Below, in pieces: positions 35,380 through 43,089 of a stretch of DNA of 64,000 nt. Origin of the DNA: Bacillota bacterium (GTDB lineage Bacteria; Bacillota; Clostridia; Lachnospirales; Lachnospiraceae); contig JAEZJV010000079.1 of the NCBI GenBank assembly GCA_023415635.1, positions 1-64,000 on the forward strand. Direction: 5' to 3'. The position numbers were made by a program, and so were the translations under genes. A model generated the notes under the pieces. That model ran no database searches. It was not told the DNA's origin and saw only the letters and a program-made list of their open reading frames with translations. Numbering within the stretch: the stretch's first letter is position 1; every line of letters begins with the position of its first letter.

Positions 35380-36297
35380 TCAGAGACCAGAGGTTTCAGC
35401 ACATGAAAGAGAAGCAGATACTCTTTTTTTGATCAGGCTGATAAACTCTGTAATGGCAGGTGTAATCCATTTGTTACGATGACAGAATACCTGTCCTTTC
35501 ATCTGAAGATCAAAGTCGGTTACCGGCAGTATACTTAGAACGCCCTGCTCCAGCTCCTCCCGCAGAGAGAAGGCCGGCAGGACTGACAAGGCTATCCCTA
35601 TGCCAACAAATTTTTTGATGATTTCCGTGTTGCCTATTTCTAAGAATACCTTCAGATCCATCCCCTTTGCACGAAACTGCTGCTCAAAGATATCGCGATA
35701 GCTGCAGATTTTTTCCGTGAGAATAAAGGGTTCTAAAGCCAGATCCGTCAGCTTAAGCATACCGGGTTTTATCAACGGATGGGAGGCAGAGGCTACGATG
35801 GAGATGGGACTGGCAAATTCATATTCCCTGATCCATTCCGTGATAAAGAGATCTGTATCAAAGGTCCATAGCAGGTCGATGGCATTGGTATTCAGCATCT
35901 GAGCCAGCTCTTCAAATGTTCCGATCCTTATCACCGCCCCAACCCTTGGATAAAGGAGGTGGAATTCTTTCAAAATATCGGGGAGATAAGAGATGCAGAG
36001 GGATTCCAAGAGTCCGATTCGAAGTTCTCCCGCAGGCTCAGAGGAAGGAACCAGTGCCAGCTTTGCATTGGCAGCAGCAGTATCAATCTCTAGGGCATAC
36101 TTCAGAAACTTCTTCCCGTCCTCTGTAAGCTGTACGGTTTTGCCTATACGGTCAAAGAGCCTGACCTGAAGCTCAGCTTCAAGCTGCTTGACCTGCATTG
36201 TTACATTAGACTGGGAGTAGCCAAGTTCCCGGGCGGCCTTTGAAAAGCTTCCAAGCTTTACAATCCTAATAAAGGACACTATATTTCTGATCTCCAT
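35380..36297 (-). CDS. LysR family transcriptional regulator
   Basis: The 306-residue protein has the LysR winged helix at the start (MEIRNIVSFIRIVKLGSFSKAARELGYSQSNVTMQVKQLEAELQVRLFDRIGKTVQLTEDG) and a periplasmic-binding-like effector domain from about residue 90. ATG 36297 has AGGTGGT six bases before it and fits the family start; a TTG at 36315 lacks one. It is divergent from homoserine dehydrogenase with 125 bases between them, the usual LysR arrangement, so it may control that gene in response to an amino acid. The effector is unknown. Confidence 0.92.
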   Translation of the reverse strand: MEIRNIVSFIRIVKLGSFSKAARELGYSQSNVTMQVKQLEAELQVRLFDRIGKTVQLTEDGKKFLKYALEIDTAAANAKLALVPSSEPAGELRIGLLESLCISYLPDILKEFHLLYPRVGAVIRIGTFEELAQMLNTNAIDLLWTFDTDLFITEWIREYEFASPISIVASASHPLIKPGMLKLTDLALEPFILTEKICSYRDIFEQQFRAKGMDLKVFLEIGNTEIIKKFVGIGIALSVLPAFSLREELEQGVLSILPVTDFDLQMKGQVFCHRNKWITPAITEFISLIKKRVSASLSCAETSGL

Positions 36298-36347
36298 GAG
36301 AACACCACCTATCAAAATTATTGAACATAGATATAAAATACATTAAT

Positions 36348-36376
36348 TTTACTAATACTTATCAGAATGATACAAT
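36348..36376 (+). promoter_or_regulatory. Promoter of homoserine dehydrogenase
   Basis: TTTACT, 17-base spacer, TACAAT; 47 bases before the start codon and inside the LysR-hom divergent region. Confidence 0.5.
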
Positions 36377-36422
36377 AAAGCCATCCTAAATACAACCATT
36401 ATTTTGCAGAGGAGGAATTAAG

Positions 36423-37469
36423 ATGGCAAAGATAATCAGGATTGGATTTCTCGGGCTCGGAGTTGTTGGTGCCAGACTGCTCACCATCCTACAGGAGAAT
36501 AGTCAGAGGCTGCTTAGGGAATACGATATGGAAATTATTCCACAGGCCATCCTGGTCAGAGATAAGTGTAAGGCAAGGTCAGCAGATATCACCGGTCTGA
36601 AGCTGACGACGGATGAAAACGAGCTGATCGATGACGAACGTATCAGTATCCTGGTAGAGTGTATGGGGGGAGCGGGAGCAGAGCGAACCAGAGATATCCT
36701 GCTTCGAGCCCTTGGGAAAGGGAAACATATTGTATTATCCAGCAAGAAGTGTTTGGCCTGTAATCTTGCTGAGCTTTCTGAAGCAGCAGAACGTAACGGT
36801 TGCCAGCTGCGTTACGACGCCACCGTAGGAGGTGGAATTCCCATCTGCAGTTCGCTGCGTAATATGGCAAAGGGCGAAGAAGTTACCGGAATCTATGGGA
36901 TACTGAATTCGACTACGAATTATATTCTATCGATGGCAAGCGACAAAGGAACACCCTATACAGAGGCAGTGGAGGATGCAAAGAGGAAGGGGTATACGGA
37001 AAATGATCCCTCAGAGGATATTGATGGCTGGGATGCCGCTTATAAGCTGGTAATTCTGATGAATCTGGGAATGAAGCTTTCCTGTGCACTGGAGAAGATT
37101 AAGCCGGAACCTCTGAAACACAGATTGACTGAGAGCATCGGAAAGCAGGAACAGAAGAATGCTGTCATGAAGCAGATTGCCTGTGCCAGGAAGAATCAGG
37201 ATGGCTCTGTCTCCTATTACGTGGGACCCTGTATGGTAGGAGCAGATAAGCTGCTCGCAAGAGTAAGCGGTAATAATAACATGATTATTGTGGAGAGTCG
37301 TGAAAGCGGTATCAGGGCCTTCTACGGACAGGGTTCGGGCTCAGGACCTACCGCCTCCGTCATGTTTGACGATCTGTTGGATGTGGTGCATAATCCTAAA
37401 AAACAAGGGAGCGCCATTCGTTGTAACCGGGTTCATAGGCTAAAGGCTGCAGAGCAATTCATTATATAG
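36423..37469 (+). CDS. hom: Homoserine dehydrogenase (short form, no ACT domain)
   Basis: The 348-residue enzyme has the Rossmann start IRIGFLGLGVVGARLL, a VECMGG turn, and the substrate/dimer domain with LSSKKCLACNLAELSEAAERNGCQLRYDATVGGGIPICSSL, LNSTTNYILSMAS and ENDPSEDIDGWDAAYKLVILMN. It reduces aspartate semialdehyde to homoserine on the way to Thr and Met. The C-terminal ACT domain of longer forms is absent, so no built-in threonine feedback site is seen. AGAGGAGG precedes the ATG. It is expressed divergently from a LysR gene. Confidence 0.9.
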   Translation: MAKIIRIGFLGLGVVGARLLTILQENSQRLLREYDMEIIPQAILVRDKCKARSADITGLKLTTDENELIDDERISILVECMGGAGAERTRDILLRALGKGKHIVLSSKKCLACNLAELSEAAERNGCQLRYDATVGGGIPICSSLRNMAKGEEVTGIYGILNSTTNYILSMASDKGTPYTEAVEDAKRKGYTENDPSEDIDGWDAAYKLVILMNLGMKLSCALEKIKPEPLKHRLTESIGKQEQKNAVMKQIACARKNQDGSVSYYVGPCMVGADKLLARVSGNNNMIIVESRESGIRAFYGQGSGSGPTASVMFDDLLDVVHNPKKQGSAIRCNRVHRLKAAEQFII

Positions 37470-37510
37470 TGACCTTTAGCTGAGAAACAATCAAGATATG
37501 ACAAAAAAGG

Positions 37511-37549
37511 AAGGCTCCAACCTCTGATTATTATGAAGTGGAGCCTTTC
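37511..37549. terminator. Shared terminator between hom and the MocR gene
   Basis: AAGGCTCCA pairs with TGGAGCCTT around a 19-base loop, with TTTCG after it; the two genes converge here. Confidence 0.6.
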
Positions 37550-37555
37550 GCTAGT

Positions 37556-38941
37556 TTATAGATTATGGATAATTCTGTAGAGTAGTTGGATACCTTCCTC
37601 TATTCTCGAGGGCTGAAGGTGCCCATAGCCAAGTAAGAGCTTATTCTGATGCAGCCCCTTCAGGATGCTGTGGTGCTCCACAGAGGCTACTCTCAGACCC
37701 GCCTGACGGCAGCGCCTGAAGAAGTCGTCATCAAAGCTTTGGTCTTCAAATTCAACTGCAAGATGCAGACCGGCACTGTCACCCCAGACACTCCAGGTAT
37801 CACCGAAGGCTTCCTTCAGTGCTATCAGGAGAACAGCCCGTCTTTCCCCATAGAGCCTCCTCATCCTGCGTATATGGTGGTCGAATTTGCGGGTCTTTAA
37901 GAATTCTGATAAAGCAGCCTGCTCGAAGGGGGGATTTTGGACATCCAGATGGGTACGCAGATTCATCCATCGGGGATGCAGCTTCTTAGGTAGGAGGACA
38001 TAGCCGATTCGAATCGCAGGAAACAGTACCTTACTGAAGGTGCCGATATAGATTACCTGCTGAGGATCCATGGCATATAAAGGCGATACCGGTTCACCGG
38101 CATAACGGAATTCACTGTCATAATCATCCTCCAGCAAGAAGATATCATGTTCTCTCGCATAGCGAATCAGCTCTGCCCGCCTTTTTGCCGGAAGTATGCC
38201 TCCCAGCGGAAACTGATGGGAGGGTGTTACATAAACGGCCTGAGCATTCAACCCCTTTAAGAGCTCGGTTTGAATTCCCTTCCGATCTGCCGGAATTGGC
38301 AGGAGGTCACAGCCCGCAGTCAGAAAGGTCTCCATCAAGCCTTTGTTACAGGGATCTTCCAGTGCAACCTGCTTACCGGATAACTCAAGTAATCCTGCAA
38401 TCAGATGGATTGCCTGTGTTGCTCCGGTCGTAATAAAGATATCATCGACATTTACGAAAAGTCCCTTGCTTCTGGCAAGCCAGGCTGCGATTTCGGTTCG
38501 AAGGGATAAAAGCCCATTAGGACCGGTGTAGCTTAGCTGCTCTTTAGGAAGCTCCTCTGCAGCCTTTGACATCAGTTGCCGCCAGAGATAATAGGGAAAG
38601 CTGTCAAGATCCGGACGACCGGTATGAAAGTCCGCTTTAATCGGTATCGGTTGTTTTACGGCAGGTACCGGGACGGGTTGCGCCAGTCTTTTAAGGCATA
38701 GACCGGCGGCAACTCTGGTGGGAGCCCCCTGACGACTGATGACATAGCCCTCAGTAATCAGCATATCATAGGCTTCACTGACTGTATTGCGGGAAACCCG
38801 GAGCTGTCCAGCCAACTCACGGGTGGAGGGCAATACCTCACCGGCAGCCATACTGCCATTCAATATCTGCTCCCGAAGAGTCTGATAAAGCTGGCGCTTC
38901 ATCGGGAGCTTATTATCTCTAAGTAATTGGATGTTCTTCAT
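37556..38941 (-). CDS. MocR/PdxR-type regulator (GntR helix with aminotransferase domain)
   Basis: The 461-residue protein joins an N-terminal GntR winged helix (about 10-75: LREQILNGSMAAGEVLPSTRELAGQLRVSRNTVSEAYDMLITEGYV) to a fold-type I aminotransferase domain (about 110-455), with LLEDDYDSEFRYAG and the PLP lysine in IGTFSKVLFPAIRIGY. MocR proteins bind PLP and regulate a neighbouring gene, often one for PLP, GABA or amino acid transport. I start at ATG 38941, just after GGGGAAAGG. It is divergent from an EamA transporter with a palindrome in between. Confidence 0.92.
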   Translation of the reverse strand: MKNIQLLRDNKLPMKRQLYQTLREQILNGSMAAGEVLPSTRELAGQLRVSRNTVSEAYDMLITEGYVISRQGAPTRVAAGLCLKRLAQPVPVPAVKQPIPIKADFHTGRPDLDSFPYYLWRQLMSKAAEELPKEQLSYTGPNGLLSLRTEIAAWLARSKGLFVNVDDIFITTGATQAIHLIAGLLELSGKQVALEDPCNKGLMETFLTAGCDLLPIPADRKGIQTELLKGLNAQAVYVTPSHQFPLGGILPAKRRAELIRYAREHDIFLLEDDYDSEFRYAGEPVSPLYAMDPQQVIYIGTFSKVLFPAIRIGYVLLPKKLHPRWMNLRTHLDVQNPPFEQAALSEFLKTRKFDHHIRRMRRLYGERRAVLLIALKEAFGDTWSVWGDSAGLHLAVEFEDQSFDDDFFRRCRQAGLRVASVEHHSILKGLHQNKLLLGYGHLQPSRIEEGIQLLYRIIHNL

Positions 38942-39034
38942 TTCCTTTCCCCACTTCAATATAATGATCAGAGCAATTAGTATCAATACAGAAGGATATG
39001 GACTGGCACTGTACAACCCATGCCATACTGGAAC

Positions 39035-39086
39035 TTTACCGGACCAGTTCTTTCGCTATAATTATATCATATTGCTCTAGAGCAAT
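39035..39086. promoter_or_regulatory. Divergent promoter region with a perfect 16-bp palindrome
   Basis: For the plus-strand transporter gene, TTTACC (39035-39040), a 16-base spacer and TATAAT (39057-39062). The palindrome ATTGCTCTAGAGCAAT (39071-39086) begins nine bases after that -10. On the minus strand the same palindrome lies between a TTGTAT and a TATAAT placed 18 apart. One bound regulator could therefore control both directions. Confidence 0.6.
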
Positions 39087-39114
39087 ACAAACAAATTGGT
39101 AAGGGGAAATCGTA

Positions 39115-40023
39115 ATGGAGAAAATGAAAGGAATGTTATTTCTATTTGGGGCATTTGCCTTAGCCGGAACATCCGTTATCTCTGCAAGACCGGTTATCGG
39201 AAAGCTTGGGAACTTTACCATTGCCGCAGTTAGTCTGCTCTTTGCACTCCTGTGCCTGATACCTGTTGTGGGAAAAAAGCTGTATATCATCAGACAGATG
39301 AAGCTTGTTGACTGGCTCTACCTAAGTATTCAGGCAGTGTTTGGGATATTTTTATTTCGTATGTTTTTGTTGCTCGGCTTACGTCACACCTCCTCGGCTG
39401 AGGCAGGTATTCTGACCGGAGCAACCCCTGCGGTGACAACCTTATTGGCTAAATATCTATTGGGAGAGAGGTTAAGCCGAAGAAAATGGATCGGTATTTT
39501 TTGCACAGTGACCGGTATTATTATTGTCCAGGGACTGTTTCTGGCCGGTAATCGATTTATTCCTGAACACATTCTTGGAAATTTTCTGATTCTGTGTGCC
39601 TGCTTCAGTGAATCAAGCTTCAATATCTGCTCTCGGGCTCTTGCGGTCAAAGCACAGGCAGGACAGGGGGTATCTCTGCCTCCGATGCTGCAGACTATGC
39701 TGGTATCAGGAATTGCCATGCTGCTCTGCCTAATTCCCGCTGTCTTTGAACAGCCAATCAATAGATTATCGGAAATTGGTGTTAGGGAATGGCTCGCATT
39801 GTTATGGTATGGGGTATTCATTACTGCAGTGGCCTTTATCTTCTGGTATGCGGGAAACAGTCGCTGCAATGCTACCACAGCTGCAGCCTTCTCCGGGATG
39901 ATGCCTTTTACAGCTTTGATCCTGTCCGTTCTGTTACTTAAGGAACCTGCCGGGTTACAGCAATGGGCAGGAGGAATTCTCATTATATCGGGAATGGTTT
40001 TCATCGGGACTGATAGGAATTAA
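39115..40023 (+). CDS. EamA/DMT family transporter
   Basis: The 302-residue membrane protein has ten predicted helices in two repeated halves, each an EamA domain (about 5-140 and 150-298). The second half carries WLALLWYGVFITAVAFIFWYAGN and MMPFTALILSVLLLKEPAGLQQWAGGILIISGMVFIG, typical of the DMT superfamily, which moves metabolites, often amino acids, outward. It faces a MocR regulator across a shared operator, which suggests regulation by it and hence an amino acid or vitamin B6-related cargo. The substrate is not readable. Confidence 0.88.
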   Translation: MEKMKGMLFLFGAFALAGTSVISARPVIGKLGNFTIAAVSLLFALLCLIPVVGKKLYIIRQMKLVDWLYLSIQAVFGIFLFRMFLLLGLRHTSSAEAGILTGATPAVTTLLAKYLLGERLSRRKWIGIFCTVTGIIIVQGLFLAGNRFIPEHILGNFLILCACFSESSFNICSRALAVKAQAGQGVSLPPMLQTMLVSGIAMLLCLIPAVFEQPINRLSEIGVREWLALLWYGVFITAVAFIFWYAGNSRCNATTAAAFSGMMPFTALILSVLLLKEPAGLQQWAGGILIISGMVFIGTDRN

Positions 40024-40168
40024 ATACGACTAACGGTTGATAAGGAGGAGATAATAGGATAAAATGGTGGATAGAAACCCTCCATTATATCACCATACTT
40101 TATTTCTATGTTAAAATAAGATAAGTAATAACCTATGATTGTTCCACAATACAGGAAGGGAGGATACT

Positions 40169-40963
40169 ATGGAGAAGACCTATAAGACCGCACAGGTGGC
40201 AGACATGATGGGAATACATCCTAATACAGTGCGTCTTTATGAGACCTTGGGGCTGATATCTGCACCGATCCGAATGCCGAACGGATATCGTGTATTTACC
40301 GATCTTCATGTTGATCAATTCAGACTTGCAAGAACAGCATTTCAGGTGGAGGTATTGCAGAACGGTCTTAGGAAGAAGATGATATCCATCATCAAATTAT
40401 CTGCAGGTCGTGAGTTCGATAAGGCCATTCTGCTTACACAAAGCTATATTAAGCAGATTCAGACAGAGCAAAGCAATGCTGAGGAAGCAATCAGGATGGT
40501 GGAACAGCTGCTGACTGACACAGCGAAGGAGGACGAGACAAATTTGCTGACCTATAGAAGAAGCATGGACCAGACCAATGATATGAGGGTCATGAAACGT
40601 CAGGAGGTATCGGATTATCTTGGAATTAGTATGGATACACTGCGGAACTGGGAGATGAATGGTCTTTTGGAGGTTAAGAGAAAAAGAAACGGATACCGCA
40701 TCTATACAGAGAGCGATATCAAGAGACTGAAGATTATTCGATCCCTGCGATGTGCCAACTACTCACTGTCTGCAATCCTGCGTATGATGAATGCACTGAC
40801 CGTGGGTGAGCCGGTTGATTTAAGAAAGACGATTAATACCCCGCAGGAGGATGAAACCATCGTAACCGCATGTGATAGATTGCTTACCTCACTGGAGGTT
40901 GCTAAGGAGAATGCACAGTATATGCAAAAGCAGCTGCAATCCATGGCAGAAAAATATTCATAA
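40169..40963 (+). CDS. Tandem MerR-type transcriptional regulator
   Basis: The 264-residue protein contains two MerR winged helices. The first spans about residues 5-60 (YKTAQVADMMGIHPNTVRLYETLGLISAPIRMPNGYRVFTDLHVDQFRL) and the second about 150-220 (MKRQEVSDYLGISMDTLRNWEMNGLLEVKRKRNGYRIYTESDIKRLKIIRSL). A helical linker separates them and no effector domain with Cys follows. Two DNA-binding modules in one chain could bind a pseudo-palindrome as a monomer. GGGAGG lies six bases before ATG 40169. It is directly upstream of a two-gene ABC exporter, its likely target. Confidence 0.88.
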   Translation: MEKTYKTAQVADMMGIHPNTVRLYETLGLISAPIRMPNGYRVFTDLHVDQFRLARTAFQVEVLQNGLRKKMISIIKLSAGREFDKAILLTQSYIKQIQTEQSNAEEAIRMVEQLLTDTAKEDETNLLTYRRSMDQTNDMRVMKRQEVSDYLGISMDTLRNWEMNGLLEVKRKRNGYRIYTESDIKRLKIIRSLRCANYSLSAILRMMNALTVGEPVDLRKTINTPQEDETIVTACDRLLTSLEVAKENAQYMQKQLQSMAEKYS

Positions 40964-40974
40964 CCCTACACTTT

Positions 40975-41007
40975 AACACCAGACCTTGTTCTGGTGTTAT
41001 TCTTTTA
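40975..41007 (+). terminator. Terminator after the MerR gene
   Basis: AACACCAGA and TCTGGTGTT around CCTTGT, then TATTCTTTT. Confidence 0.7.
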
Positions 41008-41092
41008 TCCATAAGCCGGCTGCCGGGGGTAACCGGCTAAACAGGTGATTGCTTTTTGGGTCACCATGAATAAAGTAAAGGAGGATTATGTG

Positions 41093-41824
41093 ATGGAAAC
41101 AATCAGGATTGATGGGCTCTGGAAGTCCTATGGATGCGTTTGTGCAGTCAAGGGAGTCAGCCTAAACGTGAATCGCGGAGAGGTACTGGGATTATTAGGT
41201 GCCAATGGTGCCGGTAAAAGTACCCTGATCGAATGTGTGCTCGGAACCAGAAAACCGGATCGGGGTATAGTATCGATACTCGGAATGGATCCTAAGAAGG
41301 ACAGGAGTAAACTTTTTGAAAGAGTCGCTGTTCAGTTCCAGGAATCAAACTATCAGGAGAAAATTACAGTAGAGGAGCTTTGCCGGTTAACGCATGCTTT
41401 ATATCAAAATCCAAGGGATTACTCTGAACTGCTGAGGCGATTCGGAATTGCCGAACAGCAAAAAAAACAGGTCAGCGAACTCTCCGGTGGGCAGAGACAG
41501 AGGCTCTTTATTGTATTAGCCCTGATCCCGGACCCTGAGGTGGTTTTCCTAGATGAATTGACCACCGGTCTGGATACCAGGGCAAGAAAGGAGGTATGGA
41601 AGTGTCTTTCTGAGCTGAAGGGACACGGCCTGACGATCTTTCTAACCTCACATTTTATGGACGAGGTTGAGGCACTGTGCGATAGAATTTGTATTCTGAA
41701 AAGAGGAGAATCTGTATTTCTGGGTACAATCCAGGAAGCCAAGGAAAAGAGTAATTGTCCTAAATTTGAAGATGCCTATTTTTGGTTTAGCGATGAGGAG
41801 GAGAAAGATGATGAGAGCATTTAG
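41093..41824 (+). CDS. ABC transporter ATP-binding protein (drug/lipid exporter type)
   Basis: The 243-residue ATPase has Walker A GANGAGKST (about 37-45), the Q loop in VAVQFQESNYQEK, the signature LSGGQRQRL, Walker B VVFLDELTTGLD and the switch His in LTSHFMDEVEALCDR. The sequence type is that of ABC-2 exporters (CcmA/DrrA group). ATG 41093 lies eight bases after AAGGAGG; a GTG just before it is possible. It overlaps the permease gene by 17 bases. The substrate is unknown; the MerR upstream points to a drug-like or envelope-active compound. Confidence 0.92.
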   Translation: METIRIDGLWKSYGCVCAVKGVSLNVNRGEVLGLLGANGAGKSTLIECVLGTRKPDRGIVSILGMDPKKDRSKLFERVAVQFQESNYQEKITVEELCRLTHALYQNPRDYSELLRRFGIAEQQKKQVSELSGGQRQRLFIVLALIPDPEVVFLDELTTGLDTRARKEVWKCLSELKGHGLTIFLTSHFMDEVEALCDRICILKRGESVFLGTIQEAKEKSNCPKFEDAYFWFSDEEEKDDESI

Positions 41825-42554
41825 AACGATGTTTGTGACAGAGATGAAGCTGGTCATCCGAGGCATGGATATGGTAATTTTCGGTATTATTATGCCGCTT
41901 GCGGTCATGGTCATATTAGGAATTGTGTATGGAGAAAAGCCCGCCTTCGAGGGAGCCGACTATAGCTTTTTCAGTCAATCCTTTGGTGCGTTTACGGCAA
42001 TAGCCATCTGCGCCTGTGGAGTTATGGGATTGCCTCTGATTGTAGCTGATTACCGTAACAGAAAAATATTAAAGAGGTACAAGGTTACCCCGGTGAGTCC
42101 GTTGTTGCTGCTGTTTGTACATGTCATGGTATACACTGTAATCTCCCTGATCTCCCTGGTATTGTTATTCCTGTGCGGCAGGATATTCTTCGGACTGCAA
42201 TTAATGGGAAAATGGTATCTCTTTCTCGGGGCGTATCTACTTGTTCTGTTGTCCATGTTCAGCCTGGGAATGCTGGTAGGAGCGGTATCACCAAACATTA
42301 AGACCTCCAACCTGCTCTGTAGCCTCCTGTATTTTCCGATGCTGATTTTTTCCGGGACGACTCTGCCTTATGAGATAATGCCGAAGGGGTTACAGCTGGT
42401 AGCGGATGTCATGCCTCTGACACAGGGAATTAAGCTTCTGAAAGCCGCATCGCTTGGATTACCGGCAGGAGATGTCCGGCTTCCGCTTCTGGTCATGTTT
42501 GGCCTGGCAGCAGTCTGTATTGCAGCCGCCATCCGCTTCTTCCGCTGGGAATAA
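41808..42554 (+). CDS. ABC-2 type transporter permease
   Basis: The 248-residue membrane protein has six TM helices in the ABC-2 arrangement, with a conserved ADYRNRKILKRYKVTPVSPLLLL loop and LLYFPMLIFSGTTLPYEIMPKGLQLVADVMPLTQGIKLLKA near the end, a signature of this family. It starts inside the 3' end of the ATPase gene: GAGGAGGAGAAAG stands before a pair of ATGs at 41808 and 41811. With the upstream ATPase it forms a homodimeric or 2+2 exporter. No third component is present. Confidence 0.9.
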   Translation: MMRAFRTMFVTEMKLVIRGMDMVIFGIIMPLAVMVILGIVYGEKPAFEGADYSFFSQSFGAFTAIAICACGVMGLPLIVADYRNRKILKRYKVTPVSPLLLLFVHVMVYTVISLISLVLLFLCGRIFFGLQLMGKWYLFLGAYLLVLLSMFSLGMLVGAVSPNIKTSNLLCSLLYFPMLIFSGTTLPYEIMPKGLQLVADVMPLTQGIKLLKAASLGLPAGDVRLPLLVMFGLAAVCIAAAIRFFRWE

Positions 42555-42734
42555 GCGATACGGCAGATATCCTTGGTAAATTAATATTTGCTACTCTTTT
42601 GCTTCATGAGATACAAATCATAATTTCATGCATACTATTTACATTATTTAAGAAAAATATCAATGGTACCCGGTATAATATGCGTGGCATATCATAATTT
42701 GCAGTATTAAGGCCATCCTTTTGCACATTTTCAC
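42555..42734. other. Gap before the leuS promoter, nothing recognised
   Basis: AT-rich stretch without a gene or strong hairpin that I can see. Confidence 0.4.
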
Positions 42735-42762
42735 TTGACTTTAGCAGAAGAAATGATAGAAT
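42735..42762 (+). promoter_or_regulatory. Promoter of the leuS leader
   Basis: TTGACT, 16-base spacer, TAGAAT, placed before the T-box leader. Confidence 0.6.
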
Positions 42763-42799
42763 TAATATAATTATTTAGAAAAAACATATTTTATATCAT

Positions 42800-43046
42800 G
42801 GCTGTGATAAGGAGCAGTAAAAGAAACCAGTCTTTCAGAGAGCCGCTGGCAGGTGAGAAGTGGCAGATAAGGACTTTGAACTCGCCTTGGAGCTCTCTGT
42901 TGAATCAGTAGTAGGCAGAGCGGGTACTCCCGTTACAGAGATAATGAGTACATGGCTAAGACAAGTCGTGGATTAGAGTGGTACCGCGGAAAGAGTTCAT
43001 TATTAGGACCTCTTCGTCTCTAAGTAATGAGACGAAGAGGTTTTTT
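42800..43046 (+). promoter_or_regulatory. T-box leader of leuS (specifier CTC)
   Basis: The T-box sequence AGAGTGGTACCGCGG lies at 42975-42989, followed by the terminator. Stem I is seen as AGAGAGC (about 42837-42843) with GCTCTCT (42892-42898) and contains AGGTGAGAAG. CTC at 42881-42883, directly after GAA, is the likely specifier codon, pairing with tRNA-Leu(GAG). Uncharged tRNA-Leu should favour the antiterminator and switch leuS on. The start of the leader is approximate. Confidence 0.9.
43008..43046 (+). terminator. Terminator of the leuS T-box
   Basis: ACCTCTTCGTCTC and GAGACGAAGAGGT, perfect thirteen-base-pair stem, then TTTTTT. Its 5' arm would compete with the antiterminator. Confidence 0.9.
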
Positions 43047-43089
43047 GATTCTTTAGCAATTAAGAAAATACAAGGAGGAAGCAATCATA

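Noticed and set aside
39384..40004. 206-codon frame opposite the EamA gene
   Set aside because: Antisense shadow of a TM protein; no recognisable domain.
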